From NCBI RefSeq assembly GCF_047511655.1, contig NC_133386.1, forward strand, positions 173,187,146 to 173,251,145: DNA of 64,000 bases, written 5' to 3'. This DNA is from Castor canadensis. Its lineage: Eukaryota; Chordata; Mammalia; Rodentia; Castoridae. The notes below the pieces were generated by a model. It saw nothing but the letters and a program-made list of their open reading frames with translations. It was not told the origin of the DNA and made no database searches. Shown piece after piece: positions 36,121 to 48,234 of the stretch. Numbering within the stretch: the first letter of the stretch is position 1; the number at the start of each line of letters is the position of its first letter. Made by a program: the position numbers and the translations under genes.

Positions 36121-36271
36121 CTCAAGATGTCTCAGTTCCATCTTGTGAAAACAACCTTCATTTGGACACTTTACCGTCAGAGAAAGAATCTCTCGTTTTG
36201 CAAAATTGTCAGGAAATAGTTGATTTTCCAGTAGTATTTCATTGTCAACTGGACACTTGTGACCTGCATCT
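36121..36271 (-). CDS. TRAF6: TRAF6 coding exon 2 (RING end, first zinc finger)
   Basis: One base completing the split Arg99 codon plus 50 codons, [16 protein letters not shown]... to ...MELRHLE. It supplies the last RING zinc ligands (C105 and D108; Asp in this place is normal for TRAF6) and Lys124, the auto-ubiquitination site reported in human TRAF6. AG acceptor 36272-36273 and GT donor 36119-36120 (GAG|gtattg). Confidence 0.96.
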
Positions 36272-37849
36272 CTAAAAGAAACAAGATACATGTAATTAGT
36301 AGATTTAAACATTTGCATGAGAAAAACCAGCTTTAATTTACCACATAAAAATGTAATGCATTATATTGCCTACTACCACAAAAATGATCTCTCCTTTTAA
36401 GAATAGTTTATGAATTATTCTTTTATAAAATGAGTACAAACTGGTACCACATTGATCATCTGTCAAAAGATAGGAGATTTTAGACTGTGGGAAAGATTTC
36501 AGCTAAAGAATGAGAAAAAAAATCAATTGAATAAAATCATATTTTTCTTGGCATAAATGAAACTTAAAATAGGAATTCTAGCAATTCTGGCAGCACCCAT
36601 ACAGTATACTAGCAAGATGGTCTGTGCTACTCACAATACTAGCAAGTCTACAGTGGACTGCTCAGTTATAAGGGAAAATTTAACCAATTAGCAGTAATCT
36701 CACAAAGGTCTCATTTCAAGGTTTATATCAAAATAGTCACTATGATACTGTATCTCTTGGGCAATGAAAGGTTTCTTTTATTTGTGTATCTAGGGCATAA
36801 TGTAATAGGGATTTAAAGGACCTACATGTCCTGCTTCCCAGTGTTTTTTTGTCCATCTTCAGGAGCATTGGCTATCATTCTTTATTTTCTGGGGTGTCTT
36901 AATCTTCACTCACAAAATATGACAGGTCAGGGAGGAGCCCTAATCAATCACTTAAACACCTGCGAGTACCTTCATTGTGCTCATCAGTGCTCTCTGCTCT
37001 GTAGTAGGTAAAAAAAGATGACTAAAAAATGGATCTGCTGTCAGATGGCACAGAACTAATAAAAGAGAGACACGTTGATCTTTACAGGGCCTCTCTCAGG
37101 CTGCATATTGTTGTAATTATACCATCAAATATGCTGAGAGCATAGAAAGCCATGAACAAATTTACTGAAATACATACCCCAAACTTAAAGTGACACAGCT
37201 AGAAGAAAATAAGAAACTTACCAAGCAAACTGAACATCACTGTACAGTTTTAGCAACCATTCCAAAAAGAAAATGGATTCGTTGAATAGTCATTTTAGAG
37301 TAGCTCTTTTAAGAACATTAGAACCAATGTAAGGTGGTCATTTCTAGCTTAGAGAGAGGTAGAGAAAAGCCTCAGGTTTCCTTTTGTGGGTTTTGTTTTC
37401 TTTTTTAGATCACTGTCCCACTATTTTCATGAGTATTTTGCTATTAAAAACCTGTTAAAGATTAGTTACCTTCCTGGATATGAGTGGCACTTAATAAATA
37501 TTGCACATTTCTACCTAACAAGAAAAATTGACAATTCAGAATGTGGTACCATTTTTACCTGGCTAGAGTATAAATAAAAACTATTTAAACAGAAAAAAGG
37601 TTTGAGACTTAAACCCAGCTATCCTAAACCAGAGGTCTCACCAGGGACCATCTTGCCCCTAGGACACACCGTGGATCTTACAGCTGAGGGAGAGCAGGAT
37701 ATTACTAGCATCCAGTGATCATAGGCCAGGCTTGCAGCTAAAGATTCTACAACACACAGGACATTCTGCCACAACGAAGAATTTTATGGCCTAAGACAAC
37801 AACAGTGCCAAAGCTAAGAAGACCTATCCTACACAGATCTTGTTAAATG

Positions 37850-38000
37850 AATCGAGGCAACACACATACTGAGCATCTACTGTGGGTCAGGCACTATTCC
37901 TGGCACTCAAGAAATAAAGCAAATCTAAGTTTTACTCTCAAGGAGCTTACCATCCATTGGGGCAACTAGACAATAAACCTGAATTATTAAATACACTAGA
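37850..38000. repeat. LINE-2-like fragment
   Basis: actgagcatctactgtgggt, caggcactattcctggcact and aaggagcttaccatccattg match the common L2 3' segment, here inside a TRAF6 intron. Confidence 0.6.
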
Positions 38001-38973
38001 AGGTAAAAGTGCTAGGGGAAAAAAAAAGTAGAGTGTGGTAAGGAAGACTAGAGTGCTAGAGGCCAAGTGGGGTTGAAGCTTGTTGTGGTAAAATATGGTA
38101 GCAAAAGAACCTATGAGAGAGTGGTATTTCAGCCACACTGGAGAGGGAGTTAAGCAGTTAGCTATGGCAAGAATGTTTGAAGCAGAGAAAAGAGCTAAAG
38201 AAACTCACTGAGATAGGTGACAGCTTGACAAGTTCAATGAATAGCAAAGAAGAAAGTAATGGAAGGAGAGCAAACACAGCAGACAAGAGGTCAGAAAATG
38301 AACCATGGGCCTCTATACAGGGCCTTTTGAGGACTCTGGTTTTACTCCTGGATACTTATGCAATGCTCTGAGCAGAGCTGACACCCTCTTACTTATTTAC
38401 CAGGATCACTCTGACAGCTGTAATGAGACTGGAAGAAGGCAAGTGTAGAAGCAGAAAGGCCTGTGAGAGCTGATGGTGAGTCCAAACATGTCAGTAGCAG
38501 TGGAGACGTAAGAAGGGATTGATTTGTGGATATTATGAAGGTAGAACCTCCAGTTAATACTTTCTTTAAAAATACTATTTATTTCACAGTTATCCATATA
38601 CATTAGGTAACAGAATTTACCATGGCTAAACTCATAACTGATCACATACAGAATTAGTAAAATATCATGATCTCAACCACAGGAATAATGGTATGTTAAA
38701 AAATATTATTTTCATAAGTTATAGAATTATTACCTAGTCTACATTAGAATTGTTTTAAGTATAAGTAGCTATTTATTTTTTTATTTATCTGAAGGTCAGG
38801 GAGAGGAAGAGCTAGAAGTCACATTTTGTACCACGGCACAACCTGGGATAAAAAACTAACTTTCTCAATTTCTGTCCACATTTCCTTTTTCCTAAGTAGG
38901 TTTCTATGTGTAAAACTATTCCTGCAATGGCCTGTGTTGTTGGAGGACACAGTTCTTTCTTTTGCTCACATAC

Positions 38974-39269
38974 CTTATCGATTTGATGATGCAGGCTTTG
39001 CAGAACCTATGGCCACATGGTGTTTGCACCGCTTCCCGTAATGCCATCAAGCAGATGGGGCATTCATACTTGCTTTCCAAGGGTGGGTCAAATTCTACAT
39101 CATATCCCTGGATTTCTTCCATAAAGGAACTGGACAGGTTCCCTGTGCTGCTGGTTCCACTCACACTGTCATCTTTTGCTGTTGCACTGCAAGAGCTGGC
39201 CATGGCAGCACAGCAGTCACTTTCAGCCTGGCTGGACCCACAGCTGTTTTCACAGTTTAACAGACTCAT
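38974..39269 (-). CDS. TRAF6: TRAF6 first coding exon (start codon, RING)
   Basis: Starts [18 protein letters not shown] at ATG 39267-39269 and gives 98 codons plus two bases. The RING finger runs from residue 70: C70, C73, C85, H87, C90 and C93 are all present ([16 protein letters not shown]). C70 is the ligase-critical Cys known from human TRAF6. The donor is AAG|gtatgt with GT at 38972-38973. The exon begins at 39291 after a cag acceptor, leaving a 22-base 5' UTR part. No upstream in-frame ATG lies in the exon. Confidence 0.97.
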
Positions 39270-40419
39270 AGTAACTTGACTGTCAATTACTCTGTAAAAA
39301 TATCAAGAAAAAATAAATTAGCATATTTTTGTACACACACATACGACTTTCCAGATTATTTATGCAAGTCACCTATTAGTTCATATACACTAGCTGTGTT
39401 AATGTCATTTGCAAAATAACTTTTATAGTGTTTGGGCTTTGTTTCATGATTACTATTTTAAAATAATAAATTTTCTGATTCCCTCCAAAAAACAAATATC
39501 AGCACCTATGCAAAGCATTCAGAACACTTGATCTAAGAGAATGACAATACAAGATAAAAAAGGAAAAGCACTTCAATTGTAATACTGATCTATATCACAA
39601 TATCTGCTTGTATGTCCATTTCCTATGACTAAGGTCAGGAATTTTAATTTTTGTTTTCATACTGTTGGTACCTAGCACAAGATTTTTCACAAAAGGTATT
39701 CATTGGGCATCTGCTGAAGAACTCAATCATATTGCCTAAGTTCCTTCAAGTATTCTTTGAAGTGAGCAGTATGGCTAGCAATGTAGTGCTAGGCAGAACA
39801 GTGTACAGAAATCAAGTGATCGTGTACCACTACTGGGCGTGTGATTCTGGGTATGTACTTAACCATTTGGATCTTCGTTTCTTCTTCTTGATTTAAAATT
39901 CTATAAGAATTTCCAAATGTTCACTGTGGGGATTTCTACTATGTAGAAAGAACAGAATTTGAAAAAAGCATATCTTTATGTCCTACTGCCTTCAGTCAGG
40001 TCAAGTGACTATGTTTCATTATTAATGACTGGAAAAACAAGTGAGGTTTCTTTGCCTATGGAAAACCATTCCTCTAATGAGTAGATGGGATGCCTTCAAA
40101 TTCTAAACTGTTACGGTATTTACATGAGAAGCTAATATCTAAAAGCAATTCACAGTTCATGTAGCTATGTCTCTATTTTAGATAATTATTCCTAAGGAAA
40201 ATTCCAAATACATCCTGGGTAAGTTCTACAAGCAGAATGTAAACACAGTAGGCAATTATGCATCTGCTTTTCTCATTTTTATACAAAAAATCCTGTCTGC
40301 CACTTTGCCAAATAGAGGATTAAGACAGCAGTTCTCAATCTTTTTACAAGTACAAATACCTTCTTATTTGTCTCAAAGATTTTGAGGTCCATTTGATGAA
40401 CACCAGCAAAGGATGAGTG

Positions 40420-40665
40420 CTATTCTGGCTGGAAAGGCAGTACTGTGAAGTGGTGAAACCAGGCACTGAAATTGGATTTAATCTCTTCTTTCATCACTTG
40501 GTGATGACTCGGGCAAGTTATATAACCTTTCTATGCTTTAATTTCCTAATCTGCAAAATGGGGTTAACAACAGGATCCACCTGCCAGCTACTGCAAGAAT
40601 TAAATGTTAATATGTGCAAAGCACTTAGAACCATACCTGGTAGTCAGAATGAGTTATTATTTCAT
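40420..40665 (+). repeat. MIR SINE
   Basis: cgggcaagttatataacctt, taatttcctaatctgcaaaa, tggggttaac and gcaaagcacttagaacc make a near-complete MIR. Confidence 0.75.
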
Positions 40666-41280
40666 GTAGCTTTCATACAGCATTTTATTCATTAATTTTA
40701 TTGGTCCCACTTATCAAAGCGGAAGTTATGGAGCTTAAAAAGACTAAGGAACTTGTCCAAGATTAATAAATAACAGAGCTTATACACTTTGTAACATGTT
40801 ACGTTTATCTGCATTTTGACAATTTTTTGTTTTTATGAAGAAGCATTTAAGACTTATTTCCCTTTATTTTTATTCTACTAGACTAGGGAGCTGACCACAC
40901 AGGTGTTAGTACATTAGTTAACAGGATTCCAAAGACACAGCAAAGACATGGCATTTTATTTTACTTGTTTTGATATATTTTTGAAAAGTTAAAAATAGCT
41001 CTCAAAGCCTTGTTATTTCTAATGTAGACTTCCAGGGAAAGCTCATTCAGATTAAAAGAAAGAAAGGAATATGAGACAGTGGTAAGCAGCAGAACTAGTC
41101 ATGTATATATAGATACCTGTGCCTTTAGGTGGGGTATAAAGTCCCCTTTACACCCTTCAGATTTGAGGACAAAGACAGTTTTGCCACAGTAGGGTTTATA
41201 CTCTTCATTACTTTCCTTCCTTTAAGACTGTGCTCAATTATTTCCTTAGGTATATTTTATAGAATTTCTGGGTTGAAAGG

Positions 41281-41295
41281 TATTATACATACATA

Positions 41296-41348
<53 letters not shown>
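41281..41348. repeat. (TA)n microsatellite
   Basis: TA alternation with a few CATA/GTGT interruptions in TRAF6 intron 1. Confidence 0.95.
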
Positions 41349-43760
41349 CTCAAAGATTTTCTAATTTTTACTCTGAAACAGATTATATGAGTCGATTTTC
41401 TTTACCTTTGACAACACTAGGTATAACTAACTTTTAAGTCTTTATTTTTTAAGTAAAATTATTTTTGAGAAATTAATGTTTGTAATGTAGTTGTTCTGCA
41501 CACATCAAAGTGCTGCCCAGAAGATAATGGCAAATGTGACTGAACTTAGTCTACCTTTTTCTGCTCAAATGTCCAGTTAAAAAATCAGTTTACTGATACT
41601 CTTGTCCAGTTAAAAACCTCTAAAGTCTTAAAGAGACCTTTCATAGCTATGTGTATCCGTCTAATCAGTTACATTTCCTTAAAAGGAATTCCATTGTGTG
41701 AATACAGTGCAAGACATTAAAGTGAGCACCTTAAAAATCCGTATGACATCAAGTTGCTTTCACATTTCTTCCCATGCTTTAAGAAGTAACACAAAAGCTT
41801 TATATCTTCCAAATAAACTTTTTAGACAGTCACCATCTAAATATAGAGTCCCATATAACTAGACTGCAAAGGGAAAGTTAAGCTTCAAGCAATATTTTGA
41901 ATGCCATTTAGCATTTTTCTATTTACTTTTTCTTAGGCAAGTTAAAACATTTTCCCCTTTACTTACATAATGAAAATCACTTTTCTAACTTAAGTATCAT
42001 GAATGGTTATTTTAATTAACACAAAAAAGAGCAAAAGGTGCTTTGAGTCAGTTCTAGACATAAATGGAAGATAACATGGCATGCATATAGAAAATAGCAT
42101 GCTTTATCAGGGTTCTTTTTATCCTCCTCTTGTACCAAGGGAGCTACTTCATGAGTTGCTGCAAAAGCAGGCTTGAGCTAAGCTAAACCAAGAACTAATA
42201 TTTTTAGGTTAAATAAGTATTTCTTCCAGCTTCTTCTCCACTTAATTATGTGGCTATCTATATGAATTAATAAAGGGGAGGGAACAAAGTTTCAATCGTC
42301 CTTTAACTTGTATGCTCAGCTTTATGATTGCAATTCCCTTTTGCAGTTGGGAATCTAAGTTTAAATGCTCCTTTAATTAAATACTGTGACTATTGCCAAC
42401 TTATTTTGACTGCAAAAATGAATAAAAATTGAAATTAGCCTTTTCGTAAATCATGGCATGTATCTACCAGTTAGTATCTGGGTATATATTATAATCCAAA
42501 GCCAATACTGTTAAATGTCTAGGGATGAGGGATAGGGTGACCCATAAAATATAGTTCCTCCTGAGATCAATGGATGCTAAGTATAGAACTGTGGGAAGCT
42601 AAAGAAATCAAGTTATGCCTAGAGTGAGTCACTTTTAAGTCAACTGAAATTCAAATACGGGTAAACTTATAAAGTAAAATTATGTAGAAGAAAATATTGA
42701 CCAACCTTCAATTGACTACTAACAAGATCTATTTACCAACTCTTTAAAATCCATTCCTGAAATGCAAATGTGCTACAATGGCCAAGAGATGCAGCAAAAA
42801 CGCTCAATTGCTGTAATTTAATTTTGAATCCAAATTCAAGATGCATCTCCGGATGCATCTCCCTTCTTAGGTACTATTTGCTCTCCTCCAGGAGGCAAGG
42901 ATTTGAACATGTTCTTTCACAATCCAAGGTTGCCAAAAATCTATCAGCACTAGGTATCAGAATGTATCACCAAAAAGTCATCAGGTTATAATTCTTAAAT
43001 ATAGTGAAGTTCGAGGCGCATCAAGGTTTAAACTTGGATTTGGTCCTTGTCCCCATGACATGGACAACTAATGCCTGAAACACATTCTTTCCTTGAGTCA
43101 CAGAAGAGGCCATGCTGTCCTTACTCCACCCCCCAATCTCAGAATAGGAAAGCCCCTATATCTTCCCTGGTATCAAAGGAGAAGGAATGAAATGCCAGCG
43201 GCCAAGTTCATAAACCAACACTTTAACAGGTTGTTCTCGTTTCTAGACCTGTTTATCTAGACAGCAATCTGCTGGCCGAGAAATAACCAAATCCTATACA
43301 TTCAAGCTGCTAATACTTTAGGTGTTTTCTGTTCACATTCAAGCCAGTCCTCACTCTCAGTTGGAGTTCCCCTAAAGCCAAATACTAGGAACAGCTTTAT
43401 CAGCCAGGCGTCTGAACAATCACTACAACTAGCATGCAGGGGCGGGGAGGACCCATTCGTGTTATCCCACTTTTTAAAAAAACTTGCTACCTGGGAACCT
43501 CTATCGAGTTGAACAGGGAACCCCAAAATAGCTTTCCCATGATAGTGACAGAGGAAGTCGCTGGGAATTTAAAGGATTTTTTTTTTTTTTTTAATTTAAG
43601 CTGGTAACAGCTCCCGAGGGAGTGGAAGACCCAGGAGGCAATTTCCTTTTCTAGGAAGCAGAAAACGCGAGGTGAGGGGGAAGCAGGACTGAGGAAGTTG
43701 GCGTGGGGCGCCCTGCCGGGAGGGGAGATGACAAGGGCACAGGGAGCGGCTCCTGGACCC

Positions 43761-44018
43761 GTGGGAAGAGGGGGACAAGGGGCGGCGTCCTCGATCAGCG
43801 GGAAACTGGAGGACAAGGGGCTGCGACCCCGACTTGTGGGAAGCGTCTTGGATCCGTGGGAAGCGGGGGACCAGGGTCAGCGTCCCGATCTGTGGGAAAC
43901 TGGGGGGAGGAGAGTCAAGGGACGGCATCCTGGACCCGTGAGAAGCTGGGGCAAGGGGGCGGTGTCCCTTACCTGTGGGAAGCTGGGGGACCGGGGCCGG
44001 CGTCCGGGACCGGGGAAG
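43761..44018. repeat. GC-rich minisatellite, about 37-bp unit, in the CpG island
   Basis: Seven to eight diverged tandem units beginning GTGGGAAG(C) or a close variant start at 43761, 43798, 43836, 43856, 43892, 43938, 43975 and about 44011. The spacings are 37, 38, 20, 36, 46, 37 and 36. Each has a gggggacaagggg-like middle and a cGTCC-type end. One short unit of 20 bp looks deleted. Confidence 0.85.
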
Positions 44019-44311
44019 CGAGGCCGCCGCCCTCCACAGCAGACCACCGCTTGTGCGCGCCGGGCCGCCGAACAAGGCAGGCAAGGCTCCACCGGACCGC
44101 TCAGCCAAGTCGCCGAGAGGACGCACACAGCGCTCCGAGGAGAGGTGGCAGGGATGCCAACTTCCCGACCCCAGAGGCCCCCGCCTCTGCGTCCGCGGAC
44201 GCCCGGGAGCCCCAGCCCCAGCCGCGGACGCCACTGCTTCCGCCTTTCAGCTCCGGGAGGACAGCGAGGGGCGGGGGGCGCCCCGGGAGCCAGAGCGGCC
44301 AGTGTGGATAG

Positions 44312-44327
44312 AGCGCCCCCTGGCGCC
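44312..44327 (-). promoter_or_regulatory. CTCF-like motif
   Basis: AGCGCCCCCTGGCGCC resembles the reverse complement of the CTCF core, with the invariant CCCCCTGG block. It is at the upstream edge of the TRAF6 CpG island. Motif only. Confidence 0.5.
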
Positions 44328-44349
44328 GGTCCTCCACTGCTCAAGCTGT

Positions 44350-44361
44350 TGCGCAGGCGCA
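44350..44361. promoter_or_regulatory. NRF1-like motif
   Basis: TGCGCAGGCGCA is a palindromic NRF1-type site, common in CpG-island promoters of broadly expressed genes. Confidence 0.55.
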
Positions 44362-44479
44362 GGGCAACTCCGCTCACTCAGGCTGGGCTTCCCTCCAACT
44401 CCGAGTCCCATCTGGGGATTCCTGATGCCACAATCCGGAACTGGAGTGTGCGTGTTTCAAGATGTGTACATGTGGCTTT

Positions 44480-44480
44480 G

Positions 44481-44527
<47 letters not shown>
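44480..44527. repeat. (TG)n microsatellite beside the CpG island
   Basis: About 23 uninterrupted TG units 120 bp upstream of the NRF1-like site. Able to form Z-DNA and likely polymorphic. Confidence 0.95.
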
Positions 44528-44529
<2 letters not shown>

Positions 44530-45990
44530 GGTGGGCGTGGGGCGCGAATAAATTGCAGTAAGAAAGTTCGCAATGCTTTGGGGAATAGCAGCCACAGCAG
44601 TAACCCCAAACTGTACTTTCATAGCCTTCCTATCCAAGCAGGAGACTTTGACCTTCGGTAATTGTTTAATCCCTCCCCAATCCACCCTCCTTGCAGAACC
44701 ATCTGTGAATCATGTGGTCCTTCCCCTTCATCCAGTCCAAGGAAGTCAGCCCATGAATGAAACATTTCTTTGAAATTGCTGTCAAGGACGCTAGCCGGAT
44801 TATTCTCATTGTCATGGGAAAGCTATTTTGATTTCCCTGTTTAACAGGACACAAACATCTGCAGGATGTAATAAGCACATTGCAAGAGGTGCACAAAGAT
44901 TTTCTTCCACCTATGCAAATTGAGCTCATCCTCCACCTGTTAGGGGAGGTATTACAGGTTAGTGGTTAGGTACACATTTTGAAACTACAATGCTTACTTC
45001 AAATACGCTTTTTCCTCCTTATAAAGTGTTTGAATTTAGATTAAGTCACTTAATCTGCACTTGCTTCAGTTTTCTCATTTCATGTTAGGCAGACACTCTA
45101 GTCTTTGAGCTATGTCTCCAGCTCCCTCATCTCATATTAACATATGGCTATTAATACAGCTGCTGGGAGGGATAAGTCAATATATGTAAACAAGTGGTTT
45201 AATATTCAGGAAATAATACATACCAAATAAATATTAACAATATTTATTCTTCTTGTTGCCAATACTTATTAAAATGGTTATCTTTTAAAGATAAGAATCT
45301 GTCACTACTTCTCAGACTCAACTGGATTCCCATTTAAAAAAACATGTTTTGAAATATTTAAGACATAAAAAGCACAAAAACTTTGCACAAACCTGTATAT
45401 GCTCATCACCCAGCGTAAAAAATAAAATACTATCAGCAGAATTGCCAGACCCTGTGTATCCATCCCCAGTAAACTCTCTCAATTCAGAAAAATTCGTAAG
45501 GGATGGAGAAGAGATCATTATATAAAATTGAGAAGTGAAGAACAGAAGAGCAAGGGAATTATATTTCTCTTGGTGTCTGGGGCAAATTATGTAACCTACT
45601 AGCTTTAGTTTCCTAAACCATAAAAAAGGGATGATGTCTACCTTGCAGGGCTGTGGTCAGGATCAACTAAAAAAAAATGTGAGAGAACTCAGCACTAGGC
45701 TTTTCAAAAAAAAAATCAGATGTTCTGTGTGTATTTCTTTACATTGTTTTTATAAGTGTCCTTGAGGGCCCTCTTTCTACTTCTACAAATCTTATTTGTT
45801 TTCACTACCTTATATGTAGTAGAGAGTCTTAGGACTCACCCATGCGCTGAGCACACAGGAAACTTACAAATCTCTGACTACTTGCTGTCAGGCAGGACCA
45901 TGTTCTGTTCATGAGCTGTGATGGGAAGGAATGCTTATTTTTAGGTCAAAGCATTTGATTTGCATTGCAAGACTTTGTTCCCTGTGTTCA
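44530..45990. other. Upstream DNA of TRAF6, little recognised
   Basis: Contains a MIR-like stretch at 45540-45690 (tatgtaacctactagcttta, agtttcctaaacc) and an ID fragment near 45085-45125. No gene seen. Confidence 0.45.
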
Positions 45991-45994
45991 CCCA

Positions 45995-46440
45995 CTGTAG
46001 TAGTTACCTGTGTGTATCTGTGTCCAAAATACCTGACAGAAACAGCTTTAAAAAAAGGAAGAATTTGTTTTAGCTCATGGTTTTTGAGCATACAATCCAT
46101 TAAGGCAGGGAGACAAAGACAGAACAGAGAAGTTCACACCAAGGCAGGTAGAAGCAGAACACAGCAGCAACAGGAGGGGGCCAGAACAAGATATATCCCC
46201 CATGAATATACCTTCTAGTGACTTACTTCCTCTGACCAGGCTCCACCTTGCACAGTTCCGCCACCTCCCAATAGTTTATTCAAATTCTGAATCTATCAAT
46301 GGATTAAACCATTCATTAAGTCAGAGCCCTCATGATTTTATGGTATCTGGAAAAACCCTCAAAGATACACCCAAAGGTGTACTTTACTAATTTCCTCAGT
46401 GCTTCTCTAATCAAGTTGACCATTAAGATTAACCATCACA
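45995..46440 (-). repeat. Mid-repetitive element of the rodent/mammal LTR or DNA type
   Basis: Starts tagtagttacctgtgtgtatct, passes ccaaaatacctgacagaaac, gttttagctcatggtttttg and caaagatacacccaaaggtg, and ends aagttgaccattaagattaa plus ccatcacaac. I recognise the family style (rodent URR1 or MER type), but class and orientation are not certain. Confidence 0.45.
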
Positions 46441-47699
46441 ACTATGGGGATCAGGAGGTCGCTATAGGAAGGGAAGGGTAAATCACTGTACTGTTGTATG
46501 GAGAGAACTTACCTGGCAGAGTCAAACCACCTGCTATAGACTTATGAGTAGTAAACAAATTCTTGTTGCTTTAAGCTATTGAGATATTGGGTTTTTTTTT
46601 TTCAGTATCATAACCTCGCCTATCTTATGCACACCTCCTTCTTCAAGTCTTCTTTGATATTAGGAATCAGAACACCAAAGTTGTACTTCTATCTCTGCTT
46701 CTCATTAAAATTGGGACCTGGTCAGGTGTCCTCATATGTGAAGTTGGAATAAAATCTACTTTGTTTTCTTTTCAGAGCTGAAATGAGTTCAAATGAGACC
46801 ATATGCAAAAACTGTATGCAAATTAGGAAGTCCTATACAGATCAAAAGAATAGAATATTCTGATTAGCAGACTTATCTTTGCTAGTCAGAGGCAATCACA
46901 ATTACCAAGTTTTCCGAAAAGCTGCTGATTTAAAATATTTAGTTCATTTCTCCTTATAAATAAATCAAATATGTACAACATATAGTACTTATTCCTGGAT
47001 TGCTGTTTTTAACATTCTATTTGAAAAATTAAATAGGACACACTTTATAGGCTGGTGGGGATAGGGTTGAATGGGTAAGAGATTCTTTTCCAAACATTTG
47101 AAAATAAGATGACCCACTAAGTTAAATTATAAAATTAAGATACAATTCATTAGTTCAAAATATATTTATTGCCTTATGATTACGTGTGTGTGCGTCAGCT
47201 AGCCTTGAAGATATTAATGTACATGTGTAATCCCCTTCCATAATGAATAGGGCTGACTCATAGCAATATAATACAGTGGAAATTACAGAAGGTCTTCCTG
47301 GGTTAGATTGCAGAAGACATTGTCTTTTTCTCTCTTAATTATTCACTCTAAGGGAAACTCTTGAGGACACCAAAGCAGCCCTTTGGAAAAGGCTCCTGTG
47401 ATGAGAAACTGAGCCCTCCTGACAACAGTCAGAGGATTGCTACAGCCCCATGAGGGGCCATTTTGGAAGTGGATCTTCCAGTCTTAGTCCAGCCTTCAGT
47501 TGACTGTACCACTAGCTGTCACCTCAGCTGTTACCTCATGAGAGACCCTAAGATGGAGCCATCTAGCTAAGTTGCTTCTGGATTCCTTACTTACAGAAGC
47601 TATGAGATAAAATATGTGTTGTCTTAAGCTTCTAAATGTTGGGTTTATTTGTTTACTGTTCAGTAACAGATAATGAATAGAACATGTTACCACTGATTT
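46441..47699. other. Intergenic DNA, no recognised feature
   Basis: Ordinary AT-rich sequence; no gene, RNA or repeat assigned. Confidence 0.4.
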
Positions 47700-47795
47700 C
47701 AGCCCAGTAGATACAGTGGTGGATAAACAAACCAGCTCCTCATGAGGCTTACATTTCATTAGGGAGGGAGAAACAGACCATAAATATTAAACAAT
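47700..47795. repeat. LINE-2-like fragment
   Basis: acagtggtggataaacaaac, gaggcttacatttcattagg and cagaccataaatattaaaca resemble an L2 3' segment. Confidence 0.5.
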
Positions 47796-47804
47796 AGACA
47801 ATGA

Positions 47805-47838
47805 ACCCACACACCGGTGGCTCATCTTATAATCCTAG
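47805..47838 (+). repeat. Left half of a SINE split by the LTR element
   Basis: acaccggtggctcatcttat, aatcctag is the B1-half 5' end. It continues exactly at 59066 after removal of the LTR element and one copy of the ctag duplication. Confidence 0.9.
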
Positions 47839-48220
47839 TGTTGCGGGAGTTTGCTAGCTGAGATACAGGACTCTTGAGGCAATTAGCAGGAAGCAACACA
47901 GACACAGTGGACTCCTGTCCAAAGGCTGAGCCCCGAGAACAAAGGGGTCTCACCTTATATATCCTTGCAAGCAGGTTACAGAAGCAAAAAGCAAGGTTTA
48001 ATCCATATATGGTTATATTTAATTTTATTGTCTACTTTATCCTAGTGCTATGTGACTTTCCCCTCCCTGGTGCTACATGACCTTCCTCATATTCAGATTT
48101 CTCAGGTTCTGTCTCTCTGCTGTGCCATCCCTACCTCCCTGATGTGCCATCCCATCCTCCTTGTTACTTTCTCAGGACTCAGGCCTAGACTGTTTTCTTC
48201 TGGTCCTCCTCCCTGCTAAG
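47839..48220 (-). repeat. 3' LTR of the LTR element
   Basis: Parallel to the right LTR over its whole length. Compared with it, this copy lacks about 16 bp that include the poly(A) signal and has gained an extra stretch of roughly 22 bp (gatgtgccatcccatcctcc) resembling a local duplication. Its start on the - strand is mutated from the expected TG. Confidence 0.9.
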
Positions 48221-48223
48221 TTA

Positions 48224-48234
48224 TTCCCCCCTTT
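48224..48234 (-). other. Polypurine tract of the LTR element
   Basis: On the - strand AAAGGGGGGAA lies directly upstream of the 3' LTR, the position of the plus-strand primer in retroelements. Confidence 0.75.

Larger units (their letters stand above)
29942..38973 (-). other. TRAF6: TRAF6 introns between coding exons
   Basis: Introns at 29942-31836, 31915-33724, 33797-35116 (GC-AG), 36272-38973 and 35276-36120 separate the six coding exons. They hold three ID-like SINEs (31528-31608, 32578-32660, 33391-33478), MIR and L2 pieces and otherwise AT-rich unique DNA. No other gene is visible in them. Confidence 0.85.
39270..43973 (-). other. TRAF6: TRAF6 5' UTR part and first intron
   Basis: 39270-39291 is 5' UTR in the first coding exon. 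From 39292 to about 43972 lies the inferred first intron, mostly AT-rich. It holds a MIR (40420-40660), a TA microsatellite (41281-41348) and no other recognised element. The right end depends on the non-coding first exon, placed tentatively at the donor at 43971-43972. Confidence 0.55.
43680..44370 (-). promoter_or_regulatory. TRAF6: CpG island, TRAF6 promoter and probable non-coding exon 1
   Basis: An abrupt GC- and CpG-rich block in an AT-rich region, about 4.4 kb upstream of the first TRAF6 coding exon, where other mammals have a non-coding first exon. A strong - strand splice donor, CACAG|GTAAGG (GT at 43971-43972), could end that exon. The upstream side carries NRF1- and CTCF-like motifs. 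No TATA box is apparent, as is usual for such promoters. The transcription start is not fixed. Open frames of 166-276 codons on both strands are by-products of GC-rich repeat DNA. Confidence 0.7.

Noticed and set aside
43698-44661. Large overlapping open frames (202-276 codons) on both strands in the CpG island
   Set aside because: They coincide with the GC-rich tandem repeat and (TG)n run, read open in several frames at once, and have low-complexity Gly/Arg/Pro content. I see no domain or conserved start.
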